DNA of 64,000 nucleotides from Streptomyces amritsarensis (lineage in GTDB: Bacteria > Actinomycetota > Actinomycetes > Streptomycetales > Streptomycetaceae): NCBI RefSeq assembly GCF_001953875.1, contig NZ_MQUR01000023.1, positions 17,744 to 81,743 on the forward strand, read 5' to 3'. Below the pieces are notes generated by a model, which saw only the letters and a program-made list of their open reading frames with translations, did not search any database and had not been told where the DNA came from. The position numbers and the translations under genes were made by a program. Below are positions 56,045-64,000 of this stretch, piece after piece; positions within the stretch are counted from its first letter, which is position 1; each line of letters begins with the position of its first letter.

Positions 56045-56875
56045 CTACACCTCGGCGGCCGCCTGGGCGCGGGAGCGCCGGGCCGCCGGGATCACCAGCG
56101 GCGTCCCCGTCTCCGGGTCGTCGATGACCTGGCAGCGCAGCCCGAACACCTTCTCCACGAGCTCCGCGGTGACCACCTCCTGCGGCGGGCCCTCGGCGAT
56201 GACCTTCCCGCCCCGCATCGCGATCAGGTGCGTGGCGTAGCGGGCGGCGTGGTTGAGGTCGTGCAGCACGGCGACGAGGGTGCGCCCCTGGGTCTCGTGC
56301 AGTTCGGCGCACAGGTCGAGCACGTCGATCTGGTGCTGGATGTCCAGGTACGTCGTCGGCTCGTCGAGCAGGAGCAGCGGGGTCTGCTGCGCCAGCGCCA
56401 TCGCGATCCACACGCGCTGCCGCTGCCCGCCCGACAGCTCGTCCACGGCCCGGTCGGCGAGCTCGGCGACCCCGGTCGAGGCCATCGACTCCGTCACGAT
56501 CCGCTCGTCCTCGTGCGACCACTGCCGCAGCAGCCCCTGGTGCGGGTAGCGGCCGCGGGAGACCAGGTCGGCGACCGTGATCCCGTCGGGCGCGATCGAG
56601 GACTGCGGGAGCAGCCCGAGGGTCTTGGCGACCTTCTTCGCGGGCAGGGACCCGATGGCCTGCCCGTCCAGCAGCACCCGCCCCTGGGACGGCTTCAGCA
56701 TCCGCGACAGGGCCCGCAGCAGCGTGGACTTGCCGCAGGCGTTGGGGCCGACGATCACCGTGAAGGAGTTGTCGGGGATCTCCACCGACAGGTTCTCGGC
56801 GATGACCCGCTGGTCGTAGCCGAGGGTCACGTTCTCCGCGGTCAACCGCTGCACTTGCGCACTCCTGAGGTTCAT
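56045..56875 (-). CDS. Siderophore ABC transporter ATP-binding protein
   Basis: 276 residues from ATG 56875, overlapping the permease stop by 4 bases. Walker A GPNACGKSTLLRAL, signature LSGGQRQRVWIAMALAQ, Walker B LLLLDEPTTYLD, and the H-loop AVLHDLNHAARYA. The Q-R-Q-R-x-W-I-A-M-A-L-A-Q-x-T-P string is typical of FepC/FecE ferric-siderophore ATPases. The third gene of a permease-permease-ATPase operon with an iron box. Confidence 0.95.
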   Translation of the reverse strand: MNLRSAQVQRLTAENVTLGYDQRVIAENLSVEIPDNSFTVIVGPNACGKSTLLRALSRMLKPSQGRVLLDGQAIGSLPAKKVAKTLGLLPQSSIAPDGITVADLVSRGRYPHQGLLRQWSHEDERIVTESMASTGVAELADRAVDELSGGQRQRVWIAMALAQQTPLLLLDEPTTYLDIQHQIDVLDLCAELHETQGRTLVAVLHDLNHAARYATHLIAMRGGKVIAEGPPQEVVTAELVEKVFGLRCQVIDDPETGTPLVIPAARRSRAQAAAEV

Positions 56876-57918
56876 ATACGTCCCGCCTTGCGCTCGGTGA
56901 CGAGCAGCCAGAGCAGATAGACACCGCCGACCAGCCCGGTCACCACGCCCACCGGCAGCTGGTCCGCGCCGAAGGCCCGCTGCGAGGCCCAGTCCGAGAG
57001 CAGCAGCACCACCGAACCCATGAGGGCGGCGCTCAGCAGGTTGGCGCCGGGCGAGCCGGTCAGCCGCCGGGCCAGCTGCGGCGCGGCCAGCGCGACGAAG
57101 CTGATCGGCCCGGCCGCGGCGCTCGCCGCCGTGGTGAGCAGGATCGCCGCCAGCATCAGCAGCAGCCGGGTGCGCTCCACCCGCACCCCCACCGCGTACG
57201 CCGCGTCGTCGCCCATCTCGATCATCCGCAGGGCCCGGCTCTGCCCCAGCACCAGCGGGAACAGCACCGCGCAGGTCGCCAGCAGCGGCCACACCTGCGC
57301 CCAGTCCCGGCCGGCCAGCGAACCGGTCAGCCAGACCATGGCCCGCGAGGCCTCCACGAGCTGGGCCTTGGTGATCAGGTACTGGATGGCGGCCAACAGC
57401 ATCGCGGAGGCGCCGATGCCCACCAGGACCAGCCGGTAGCCGTGGATGCCCCGCTTGTACGCCAGCAGGTAGACGGCGGCGCCGGCCAGCAGTCCGCCGA
57501 GCAGCGCGCCCGCGGCGACCTCGGTCGCCGAGCCCTTCAGCAGGATGATGACGACGAGGGCGCCGACCGCGGACCCGTACGAGAAGCCGAGCAGGTCGGG
57601 CGAGCCGAGCGGGTTGCGGGTCACCGACTGGAAGACGGCTCCGGCCATCCCGAGGGCCGCGCCGACCAGCAGGGCGACCAGCACCCGGGGCAGGCGGAGG
57701 TCGTTGACGATGAAGTCGTCGGCGGGGGTGCCGTTGCCGAGCAGGGTCTGCACGACGTCCCACGGCGCGATGTCGAAGTCGCCGGTGCCGATGAGCAGGA
57801 CGGCCATGACGAACGCGGCGAGGACGAGGAGGGCGCCGACGGCGAGGGCGCGCCGCTCGATCCGCAGCGACATCCCGCCCGGGAGCCGCACGGGACGGGC
57901 TTTGGCGGTCACGGTCAC
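56872..57918 (-). CDS. FecCD-family iron-siderophore permease, second subunit
   Basis: 348 residues from GTG 57918, overlapping the first permease by 4 bases. About nine to ten membrane segments. RLPRVLVALLVGAALGMAGAVFQSVTRNPLGSPDLLG is the FecCD signature, and GPISFVALAAPQLARRLTG matches the ATPase-coupling loop. It forms a heterodimer with the upstream gene product. Confidence 0.94.
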   Translation of the reverse strand: MTVTAKARPVRLPGGMSLRIERRALAVGALLVLAAFVMAVLLIGTGDFDIAPWDVVQTLLGNGTPADDFIVNDLRLPRVLVALLVGAALGMAGAVFQSVTRNPLGSPDLLGFSYGSAVGALVVIILLKGSATEVAAGALLGGLLAGAAVYLLAYKRGIHGYRLVLVGIGASAMLLAAIQYLITKAQLVEASRAMVWLTGSLAGRDWAQVWPLLATCAVLFPLVLGQSRALRMIEMGDDAAYAVGVRVERTRLLLMLAAILLTTAASAAAGPISFVALAAPQLARRLTGSPGANLLSAALMGSVVLLLSDWASQRAFGADQLPVGVVTGLVGGVYLLWLLVTERKAGRI

Positions 57919-58973
57919 AGCTGGGCCATCCTCTTGCGCCGGACGAGGTAGATGAAGACGGGCCCGCCGATGAGCGCGGTGACGATGCCGACCTGGAGCT
58001 CGGCGGGCCGGGTGACGACCCTGCCGGCGACGTCCGCGCCGAGCAGCAGGACGGGCGACAGGACGGCCGAGTAGGCGAGCACCCAGCGCATGTCGGGGCC
58101 GGTGAACACCCGCACGAGGTGCGGGATCATCAGGCCGATGAAGACGATGGGCCCGCACGCGGCGGTCGCCGCACCGCAGAGCAGGGTGATGGCGAGCATG
58201 GCACCGACCCGGGTCCGGGTCAGGTTCGCACCGAGCGCCCTGGCCGTGTCGTCGCCCATGGCCATCGCGTTGAGCGGCCGGCCCAGCGACAGCGCGAGCA
58301 CCGCGCCGACCAGCAGGAACGGGGCGACCTGGCGGACGGTGTCCATGTTGGCGGAGGCCAGCGAGCCCACCGTCCAGAAGCGCAGCTTGTCCAGCGCCTT
58401 GCTGTCCATCAGCTGCACCGCGTTGATGTAGCCGACGAGGGCCGCGCTGGCCGCCGTACCGGCGAGCGCGAGGCGTACCGGTGTGGCGCTGCGGCTGCCG
58501 CCCAGGACGTACACGAGGACCGAGACGACGGCGGCGCCGAGGAACGCCCACCACACGAACTCGCCCAGCGAGCTCGCGCCGAAGAAGCTGATCGCGGAGA
58601 CGACGGCCGCCGCGGCGCCGGCGTTGACGCCGAGGATGCCGGGCTCGGCCAGCGGGTTGCGGGTCAGCGCCTGCATCACCGCCCCGGACAGGCCGAGGCC
58701 GAGCCCGACCATCAGCCCGAGGAGGGTGCGCGGGACCCGTAGGTCCCGCACGACCACGTCCGAGGTGGTCCCCGAGTAGTGGAAGAGGCCGTGCCAGACC
58801 TCGTCCAGGGGCATCTGCTTGGCGCCCACGGCGATGCTCAGCACCGCGATCAGGGCGAGCACCACGAGGGCGCCGGCCAGACCCGCGGCACGCGCGGCAT
58901 GGCGTGGGCGGGCGACGGCGTCAGGCGGGGGCGCCGCGCTCGGCCCGGATTCGGGGGGACTCTCAACCAACAC
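57915..58973 (-). CDS. FecCD-family iron-siderophore permease, first subunit
   Basis: 352 residues from GTG 58973. DLRVPRTLLGLMVGLGLGLSGAVMQALTRNPLAEPGILG and GPIVFIGLMIPHLVRVFTGPD are the family motifs. The GTG lies only 6 bases from an iron box, so the mRNA would be leaderless or nearly so; an internal start is possible. No substrate-binding lipoprotein is encoded in this operon or the window. Confidence 0.93.
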   Translation of the reverse strand: MLVESPPESGPSAAPPPDAVARPRHAARAAGLAGALVVLALIAVLSIAVGAKQMPLDEVWHGLFHYSGTTSDVVVRDLRVPRTLLGLMVGLGLGLSGAVMQALTRNPLAEPGILGVNAGAAAAVVSAISFFGASSLGEFVWWAFLGAAVVSVLVYVLGGSRSATPVRLALAGTAASAALVGYINAVQLMDSKALDKLRFWTVGSLASANMDTVRQVAPFLLVGAVLALSLGRPLNAMAMGDDTARALGANLTRTRVGAMLAITLLCGAATAACGPIVFIGLMIPHLVRVFTGPDMRWVLAYSAVLSPVLLLGADVAGRVVTRPAELQVGIVTALIGGPVFIYLVRRKRMAQL

Positions 58974-58978
58974 GCAGG

Positions 58979-58997
58979 TTAGGTTAGCCTAGCCTCC
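58979..58997 (-). promoter_or_regulatory. DmdR/IdeR-type iron box before the ABC operon
   Basis: TTAGGTTAGCCTAGCCTCC on the plus strand matches the 19-bp actinobacterial iron-box consensus TTAGGTTAGSCTAACCTAA closely on the left half (10 of 10 to the centre) and partly on the right. In Streptomyces, DmdR1 bound to Fe2+ represses such promoters, so the operon should be induced by iron starvation. Confidence 0.85.
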
Positions 58998-59022
58998 ACC
59001 TCGAACGGAGCCCTGGTGGGCC

Positions 59023-60123
59023 TCAAAGACCCAGCCTGGCCAGCGCCTTCGCCGCGTCGAGCGTGCATACGCCGTCCGCGGCGGCCGTCCAGGCCGCCGC
59101 GCACAGCGCACGCAGACCGTCCAGCGGGTCCGGTCCCGGTCCGCCGTCCCCGGTCGTCGCGCCGTCGCCGGTCGTCGGGCCCTCCCCGCTGTCCTCGTCG
59201 GCCTCGCGCAGGTCGAGCAGCCCGTTGTTCAGGGCCACCGCCGTCCAGCCGCCGCAGCGGAACCCCTCCGCGGCCGGCACCACCTCCGGCTGCCCGGCCA
59301 GCAGTCCGCGCAGGTCCCGGTCCACATAGGTCGGCCGGTGCCGGGGCTCGGCCCGCAGCAGCTGCTCCGCGTCGGTCACCCCGGTCAGCACCAGCAGCGA
59401 GTCCACCTCCCCGTTGAAGGCGCCCTCGATGTCGGTGTCCAGCCGGTCCCCGACGACCAGCGGCCGCTTCGCCCCGGTCCGCAGCACCGTCTCCCGGTGC
59501 ATCGGGGGCAGCGGCTTGCCCGCCACCTGCGGCTCCGCGCCCGTGGCGATCCGTACGACCTCCACCGCGGCCCCGTTGCCCGGCGCGATGCCCCGCGCAC
59601 CGGGGATCGTCAGGTCGGTGTTCGACGCGTACCAGGGCACGCCCCGGTTGATCGCGTACGAGGCCTCCGCGAACCGGCCCCACGCCAGGTCCGGCCCCCC
59701 GTATCCCTGCACGACCGCCGCGAGCCCCTCCTCGTCGGCGGACTCGACCGGCACCAGTCCGCGTTCGCGGAGCGCGACCCGCAGCCCCTCCCCGCCGATC
59801 ACCAGCACTTTGGACCCCGGCTCGACCTGCTCCGCGATGAGCCGGGCCACGGCCTGCGCCGAGGTGATCACCTCGGCCGCGTCCGTCGGGATGCCCAGCT
59901 CGCCCAGGTGCTCCGCGACGGCTTCGGGGGTCCGCAGCGCGTTGTTCGTCACGTACGCGAGGTGCATGCCGGCGGCGCGGGCCGCCGCGAGGGACTCCAC
60001 GGCGTGGCCGATGGCCCGCCCGCCCGCGTACACCACACCGTCCAGGTCCAGGAGTGCGGTGTCGTACGCCTGGTGCAGACTCTCGTCACACGCCGCAGGA
60101 CTGGTCCTGATCTGCCGGGTCAT
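59023..60123 (-). CDS. HAD-IIA hydrolase (NagD-like)
   Basis: 366 residues from ATG 60123. Motif I LLDLDGVVYAGG, motif II YVTNNALRTP, motif III/IV KPLPPMHRE... PLVVGDRLDTDIEGAFNG, all intact. The HAD-IIA group includes NagD and 4-nitrophenylphosphatase-type enzymes; actinobacterial members include a glycerol-3-phosphate/phosphoglycolate phosphatase. The C-terminal 75 residues are an extra Asp/Gly linker and a helical LDGLRALCAAAWTAAADGV unit not found in NagD. Confidence 0.9.
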   Translation of the reverse strand: MTRQIRTSPAACDESLHQAYDTALLDLDGVVYAGGRAIGHAVESLAAARAAGMHLAYVTNNALRTPEAVAEHLGELGIPTDAAEVITSAQAVARLIAEQVEPGSKVLVIGGEGLRVALRERGLVPVESADEEGLAAVVQGYGGPDLAWGRFAEASYAINRGVPWYASNTDLTIPGARGIAPGNGAAVEVVRIATGAEPQVAGKPLPPMHRETVLRTGAKRPLVVGDRLDTDIEGAFNGEVDSLLVLTGVTDAEQLLRAEPRHRPTYVDRDLRGLLAGQPEVVPAAEGFRCGGWTAVALNNGLLDLREADEDSGEGPTTGDGATTGDGGPGPDPLDGLRALCAAAWTAAADGVCTLDAAKALARLGL

Positions 60124-60210
60124 TCTGGCCGCTCCCTGTGAGATCGATCTTGTCCGATTCCGTACTGCCCCGATCATCCCGCATGGCGAGACGCGATTTA
60201 CCATGCACCA

Positions 60211-61482
60211 ATGACCACTTCTGGCACCGCGGACCACGGGCTGCGCCTCATCCCGTTCCATGGCCTGCGCTACGTCCCCGAGCGTGTCGGCAGCCTCGCC
60301 GCCGTCACCTCGCCGCCGTACGACGTGGTCGTGCGCCCCGACGGAGTCGACCACCTCGAGTCCGCCGACCCGCACAACATCGTCCGCCTGATCCTCCCGC
60401 AGGCCGGCACCCCGGCCGCGCGCAACGAACAGGCGGCGCGCACCCTGCGGGACTGGCTGGCCGAGGGGATCCTGTCCGCCGACCCCGAGCCCGCGCTGTA
60501 CGTGTACGAGCAGCGCCGGGCGGGGCTGCTCCAGCGCGGCGTCATCGGCGCCCTCGCCCTGTCCACCGCCGACGCCGGCATCGTCCTGCCCCACGAGGAC
60601 GTCATGCCGGATGTGGTGACCGACCGGGCGGGCCTGATGCGGGCGACGTCGGCGAACCTGGAACCGCTCCTCCTCACCTACCGGGGCGACGACCCCGCCG
60701 CGGGTGCGGCGGCGGTCGTCGAGCGGACCGCGCAGCACCCGCCGCTGCTGTCGACCACCACCGAGGACGGCTTCCAGCACCGCCTCTGGGCCATCACCGA
60801 CCCGGCCGAACTGGCCGCCGTCACAGCGGACCTCAGCCACCGCCAGGCCCTCATCGCCGACGGGCACCACCGGTGGGCGACGTACCTGCGCCTCCAGGAG
60901 GAGCACGGCTCCCCCACCGCGTGGGACTTCGGCCTGGTGCTCCTCGTGGACACCGCCCGCTACCCGCTGCAGGTCCGCGCCATCCACCGGATGCTGCGCC
61001 GTCTCCCGGTCGCCGACGCGCTGGCCGCCGTCGCCGGCCACTTCCGGGTCCGCCCGGTCGACGGGCCGCTGCCGCTGGCCCTGGACGCCCTCGCGGACGC
61101 GGCGGAACGCGGCAACGCCTTCCTCCTCGCCGGCGACGGCGCCTTCCACCTGGTCACCGATCCCGACCTGGCCCTCCTCGACCGCACGGTCCGGCACGAC
61201 CGCCCCGAGGCCTGGCGCCGGCTGGACGCCACCGTGCTGCACGCGACGCTGCTCGACGCGCTCTGGCATGTCCCGGACGCCCCGGACCAGATCACCTACA
61301 TCCACGACGCCGCGTCGACGGTGGCCATGGCCGAACGGCACGGGGGCACCGCCGTCCTGCTGCATCCCGTACGCGAGGAAGTGGTGCGCGACCTCGCCCG
61401 CCAGGGGGTCACCATGCCCCGCAAGTCGACGTCCTTCGGCCCGAAGCCGGCCACGGGCCTGGTCCTGCGCGGGCTGGGCTGA
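60211..61482 (+). CDS. DUF1015-family protein
   Basis: 423 residues from ATG 60211. Full-length DUF1015: LRLIPFHGLRYVPERVGSLAAVTSPPYDVV, ALYVYEQR, HEDVMP, IADGHHRWATYLRLQEE and the C-terminal FGPKPATGLVLRGL. The conserved ADGHHR motif suggests a catalytic or metal-binding centre. The family is annotated as a serine kinase in some archaea (SerK-like), but equivalence is not established here. Confidence 0.9.
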   Translation: MTTSGTADHGLRLIPFHGLRYVPERVGSLAAVTSPPYDVVVRPDGVDHLESADPHNIVRLILPQAGTPAARNEQAARTLRDWLAEGILSADPEPALYVYEQRRAGLLQRGVIGALALSTADAGIVLPHEDVMPDVVTDRAGLMRATSANLEPLLLTYRGDDPAAGAAAVVERTAQHPPLLSTTTEDGFQHRLWAITDPAELAAVTADLSHRQALIADGHHRWATYLRLQEEHGSPTAWDFGLVLLVDTARYPLQVRAIHRMLRRLPVADALAAVAGHFRVRPVDGPLPLALDALADAAERGNAFLLAGDGAFHLVTDPDLALLDRTVRHDRPEAWRRLDATVLHATLLDALWHVPDAPDQITYIHDAASTVAMAERHGGTAVLLHPVREEVVRDLARQGVTMPRKSTSFGPKPATGLVLRGLG

Positions 61483-61496
61483 TTCCTCCCGGACAC

Positions 61497-61536
61497 GACG
61501 AAGGGCGGTACCCCGTTCGGGGTACCGCCCTTCGTC
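61497..61536. terminator. Bidirectional terminator
   Basis: 18-bp perfect inverted repeat (61497-61514 with 61519-61536) and a GTTC tetraloop, between the convergent DUF1015 and TPR protein genes. Confidence 0.92.
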
Positions 61537-61552
61537 TCTACGTCAACGCGGC

Positions 61553-63820
61553 TCAGGCCTGGTCGCCTCGGAGGTCGGTGTCGGCGCCGGCCGCGGACTG
61601 CTCCAGCGGCTCGAACTCCTCGTCGTCCTCGTCGTAGTACTCGGTGACGTCGGTGGCGCGCTCGGCCGCGGCGACCTCCGCCGGGTCCTCGTCCTCGTCC
61701 TCGTCGTCGTCCTCGTCGCGGTCGCCGGCGGTGAGGTCTTCGACCTCGTCGTCGTCGGACAGGTCGATCGCGGCGTCGACGAACTCGACACCGTCGAGCT
61801 CGGCGAGTCGGTCGGAGGCGTCGGTGGCCCCGTCCTTGTCGGCTTCGAGGGCCTTGCCGAACCACTCGCGGGCCTCGTCCTCACGACCGGCCGCCAGCAG
61901 GGCGTCGGCGTAGGCGTACCGCAGGCGCGCGGTCCACGGCTGGACGGCGTTGGACGCCAGCTCGGGGCTCTGCAGCGTCACGATGGCCGCTTCGAGCTGC
62001 CCCTGGTCCCGGCGCGCACCGGCCGCGACCAGACGCATCTCGACCTGGCCGGCCTTGTCGAGCTTCTGCACCTCGGGCTCGCCGGCCATGGCCAGCGCCC
62101 GCTCGGGACGGCCGAGGCCGCGCTCGCAGTCGGCCATGACGGGCCACAGCTCGACGGAGCCGGTCATGCGCTTGGCGGCGCGGAACTCCGCGAGGGCCTC
62201 GCTGTACTTCTGCGTGGCGTACGCGGCGAAGCCGGCGGCCTCGCGGACGGCGGCGACGCGGGAGGCCAGGCGCAGGGCGATGCGCGAGTACGCGTAGGCC
62301 TGCTCGGGGTCCTCGTCGATCAGCCGGGCGACCATGACCAGGTTCTTGGAGACCTCTTCGGCCAGTCCCTTGGGCAGGCTCAGCAGCTCCTGACGCACAT
62401 CGGCGTCGATCTCGAGGCCGGTGACGTCCTCGTCGATCGGAAGCCGCTTGACCGGGTCGCGGTCGCGGTCCGAACGGTAGCCGCGGTCGCCGCCGCGGTC
62501 GTCACGACCGCCGCGGTATCCGCCGCGGTCGCCGCCACGGTCGTCGCGACGCGGGTACGAGGGACGCTCGCCGCCCCGGTCGTCGCGACGGGGGTAGGAG
62601 GGGCGGTCGCCGCCTCGGTCGTCACGGCCGCCGCGGTATCCCCCACGGTCGTCATCACGACGCGGGTACGAGGGACGCTCACCCCGGTCATCGCGACGCG
62701 GGTAGGACGGACGGTCGCCACCCCGCTCGTCACGACGCGGGTACGAGGGACGCTCACCCCGGTCATCACGACGCGGGTACGACGGGCGGTCGCCACCACG
62801 GTCGTCACGACGCGGGTACGAGGGACGGTCGCCACCACGGTCGTCACGACGGAAGGACGGACGCTCGCCACCGCGGTCGTCACGACGGGGGTAGGAGGGG
62901 CGGTCGCCACCGCGGTCGTCACGGCCGCCGCGGTATCCACCACGGTCGTCATCACGACGCGGGTACGACGGACGCTCACCCCGGTCGTCACGGCGCGGGT
63001 ACGACGGGCGGTCGCCGCCGCGGTCGTCACGGCGCGGGTAGGAGGGGCGGTCGCCGCCGCGGTCGTCACGGCCGCCGCGGTATCCACCACGGTCGTCGTC
63101 CCGACGCGGGTACGAGGGACGCTCGCCGCCACGGTCATCGCGGCGCGGGTACGACGGGCGGTCGCCACCTCGGTCGTCACGACGGAAGGACGGACGGTCG
63201 CCGCCACGGTCGTCACGACGGGGGTAGGAGGGGCGGTCGCCACCACGGTCGTCACGGCGCGGGTAGGAGGGGCGGTCGCCGCCGCGGTCGTCACGCCCGC
63301 CGCGGTATCCACCACGGTCGTCGTCCCGACGCGGGTACGAGGGACGCTCGCCGCCACGGTCATCGCGGCGCGGGTACGAGGGGCGGTCGCCACCACGGTC
63401 GTCACGACGCGGGTAGGAGGGGCGGTCGCCACCACGGTCGTCACGACGCGGGTAGGAGGGGCGGTCGCCGCCACGGTCGTCACGACGGGGGTACGACGGA
63501 CGGTCGCCACCACGGTCATCGCGACGCGGGTACGAGGGACGGTCGCCACCACGGTCGTCACGGCGCGGGTAGGACGGGCGGTCGCCACCACGGTCGTCAC
63601 GACGGAAGGACGGGCGGTCGCCACCGCCGGCGGGACGCCCACCACGGTCGTCGCGACGGTAGCCACCGCCGCTGCCGGCCGGGCGGCCACCGCGGTCGTC
63701 ACGGCGGAACGGGGGACGGTCGCCGCCACGGTCGTCACGGCCCCCGCGGTAGCCGCCCCTGTCACCGCCGTCGTTGCGACGAGGCTCGCGCTCCGGACGA
63801 TCGTCGGGAGAGTTGGACAT
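61553..63820 (-). CDS. TPR protein with long Arg/Gly/Tyr/Pro repeat region
   Basis: 755 residues from ATG 63820, with AGGAG 8 bases upstream. Residues 1 to about 450 are an intrinsically disordered repeat array with roughly twenty copies of [D/E]RPSYPRRDDRGG, interrupted four times by DDDRGGYRGGRDDRGG. The C-terminal part is a compact helical TPR-like domain: LPKGLAEEVSKNLVMVARLIDEDPEQAYAY..., AYATQKYSEALAEFRAAKRMTG and YAYADALLAAGREDEAREWFGKALEAD, then an acidic tail. The basic RGG-like array suggests RNA or ribosome binding, and the gene lies next to an rRNA operon; inference. Confidence 0.88.
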   Translation of the reverse strand: MSNSPDDRPEREPRRNDGGDRGGYRGGRDDRGGDRPPFRRDDRGGRPAGSGGGYRRDDRGGRPAGGGDRPSFRRDDRGGDRPSYPRRDDRGGDRPSYPRRDDRGGDRPSYPRRDDRGGDRPSYPRRDDRGGDRPSYPRRDDRGGDRPSYPRRDDRGGERPSYPRRDDDRGGYRGGRDDRGGDRPSYPRRDDRGGDRPSYPRRDDRGGDRPSFRRDDRGGDRPSYPRRDDRGGERPSYPRRDDDRGGYRGGRDDRGGDRPSYPRRDDRGGDRPSYPRRDDRGERPSYPRRDDDRGGYRGGRDDRGGDRPSYPRRDDRGGERPSFRRDDRGGDRPSYPRRDDRGGDRPSYPRRDDRGERPSYPRRDERGGDRPSYPRRDDRGERPSYPRRDDDRGGYRGGRDDRGGDRPSYPRRDDRGGERPSYPRRDDRGGDRGGYRGGRDDRGGDRGYRSDRDRDPVKRLPIDEDVTGLEIDADVRQELLSLPKGLAEEVSKNLVMVARLIDEDPEQAYAYSRIALRLASRVAAVREAAGFAAYATQKYSEALAEFRAAKRMTGSVELWPVMADCERGLGRPERALAMAGEPEVQKLDKAGQVEMRLVAAGARRDQGQLEAAIVTLQSPELASNAVQPWTARLRYAYADALLAAGREDEAREWFGKALEADKDGATDASDRLAELDGVEFVDAAIDLSDDDEVEDLTAGDRDEDDDEDEDEDPAEVAAAERATDVTEYYDEDDEEFEPLEQSAAGADTDLRGDQA
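62480..63780 (-). repeat. 39-bp coding tandem repeats
   Basis: Array of 39-base units (13 codons, D-R-G-G-D-R-P-S-Y-P-R-R-D), many more than 90% alike in DNA, arranged in higher-order blocks that each end in an RGGYRGGRDDRGG segment. It is prone to slippage and to misassembly. Not CRISPR: no unique spacers, and all units are in frame. Confidence 0.9.
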
Positions 63821-63907
63821 GGGTGTGACTCCTGTCTTCGGGGTACCGCTAGTCATTCTCGCGCAACCAACGCATGGCCGCGCTTCGGCGTAAAGAGGGG
63901 AAAAACA

Positions 63908-63952
63908 AAAGGACCCTTGGTCCAGCGTTGAACGCTGGACCAAGGGTCCTTT
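63908..63952 (-). terminator. rRNA operon terminator
   Basis: 22-bp perfect inverted repeat (63908-63929 with 63931-63952). Read on the minus strand it is followed by TTTTGTTTTT, a true intrinsic terminator with T-run, unlike the T-less hairpins elsewhere in the window. It lies 8 bases after the 5S rRNA 3' end. Confidence 0.95.
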
Positions 63953-63960
63953 GAAAGATT

Positions 63961-64000
63961 GTTCGGCGGCGTCCTACTCTCCCACAGGGTCCCCCCTGCA
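63961..64000 (-). rRNA. rrf: 5S ribosomal RNA, 3' end (partial)
   Basis: The minus strand reads TGCAGGGGGGACCCTGTGGG, then GAGAGTAGGACGCCGCCGAAC, the well-known 3' end of actinobacterial 5S rRNA. The rest lies beyond the window edge. Confidence 0.95.

Noticed and set aside
62480..63780. Regular 39-bp repeats that look CRISPR-like
   Set aside because: No unique spacers; all units are in one reading frame coding DRGGDRPSYPRRD variants, and no cas genes are present.
60704..63931. 1075-residue plus-strand reading frame (TVVTTRVGGAVA-type repeats)
   Set aside because: It is the antisense shadow of the DUF1015 and repeat-rich TPR genes: its period follows the minus-strand repeat and it has no SD.

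Overview
The window is a very G+C-rich chromosomal segment of an actinomycete, almost certainly Streptomyces. The evidence is GTG/TTG starts, strong third-position G/C bias, a SepF-like protein, Rpf/LysM and streptogrisin-type secreted proteins, a DmdR/IdeR-type iron box, and a gene order (Der, Cmk, TyrA, ScpA/ScpB, ParA-like, Ald, PyrG, RecN, NadK, TlyA) that I recall as conserved core order in Streptomyces. The right edge runs into the 3' end of a 5S rRNA gene on the minus strand, so an rRNA operon lies just outside.

Layout. 1-9.5 kb: an FxS-type (FxSxx-COOH) peptide-modification locus: a radical SAM/SPASM maturase whose C-terminal hydroxylase-like half has lost its HExxH motif, an AAC(3)-fold protein, TIR-like FxsC, and a giant FxsT (ParA-like P-loop, TIR-like, NB-ARC and TPR parts). 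It is followed by a 2TM SLATT/DUF4231-like membrane protein and a convergent SLOG-like protein. This is the most system-like part of the window; the precursor peptide should lie left of base 1. 9.6-22 kb: accessory and envelope genes: streptogrisin-like protease, a 1.2 kb non-coding GC-rich stretch, DUF5685 protein with a Cys-rich tail, SflA-like SepF paralogue, acyl-CoA dehydrogenase, 14-TM MFS pump, PIG-V-like glycosyltransferase, PAP2 phosphatase, WYL regulator and an Rpf-LysM protein. 22-28 kb: small hypotheticals and the tyrA-cmk-plsC-der operon. 28-33 kb: DUF952, Rieske lipoprotein and nucleotidyltransferase, then a four-gene overlapping NAD-salvage operon (pnuC-nadR-nrtR-ADP-ribosylglycohydrolase) with a 17-bp palindromic operator.

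33-45 kb: chromosome-maintenance genes (rluB, scpB, scpA, an RHH protein, ParA), with a 164-bp MITE-like element between the RHH gene and scpA, then ald, a STAND/TPR ATPase, a Nudix hydrolase and pyrG. 45-50 kb: GH15 enzyme, FAD-linked oxidase and PucR regulator on the plus strand. 50-62 kb: GT4, recN, nadK, tlyA, an SCP2 protein, a three-gene siderophore ABC uptake operon with an iron box almost touching the start codon, a HAD phosphatase and a DUF1015 protein. 61.5-64 kb: a TPR protein with about twenty near-identical 13-residue repeats, then the rRNA operon terminator and the 5S 3' end.

Product names rest on motif recognition by eye, not on database searches. Starts were chosen from Shine-Dalgarno spacing and overlaps and may be off by a few codons.
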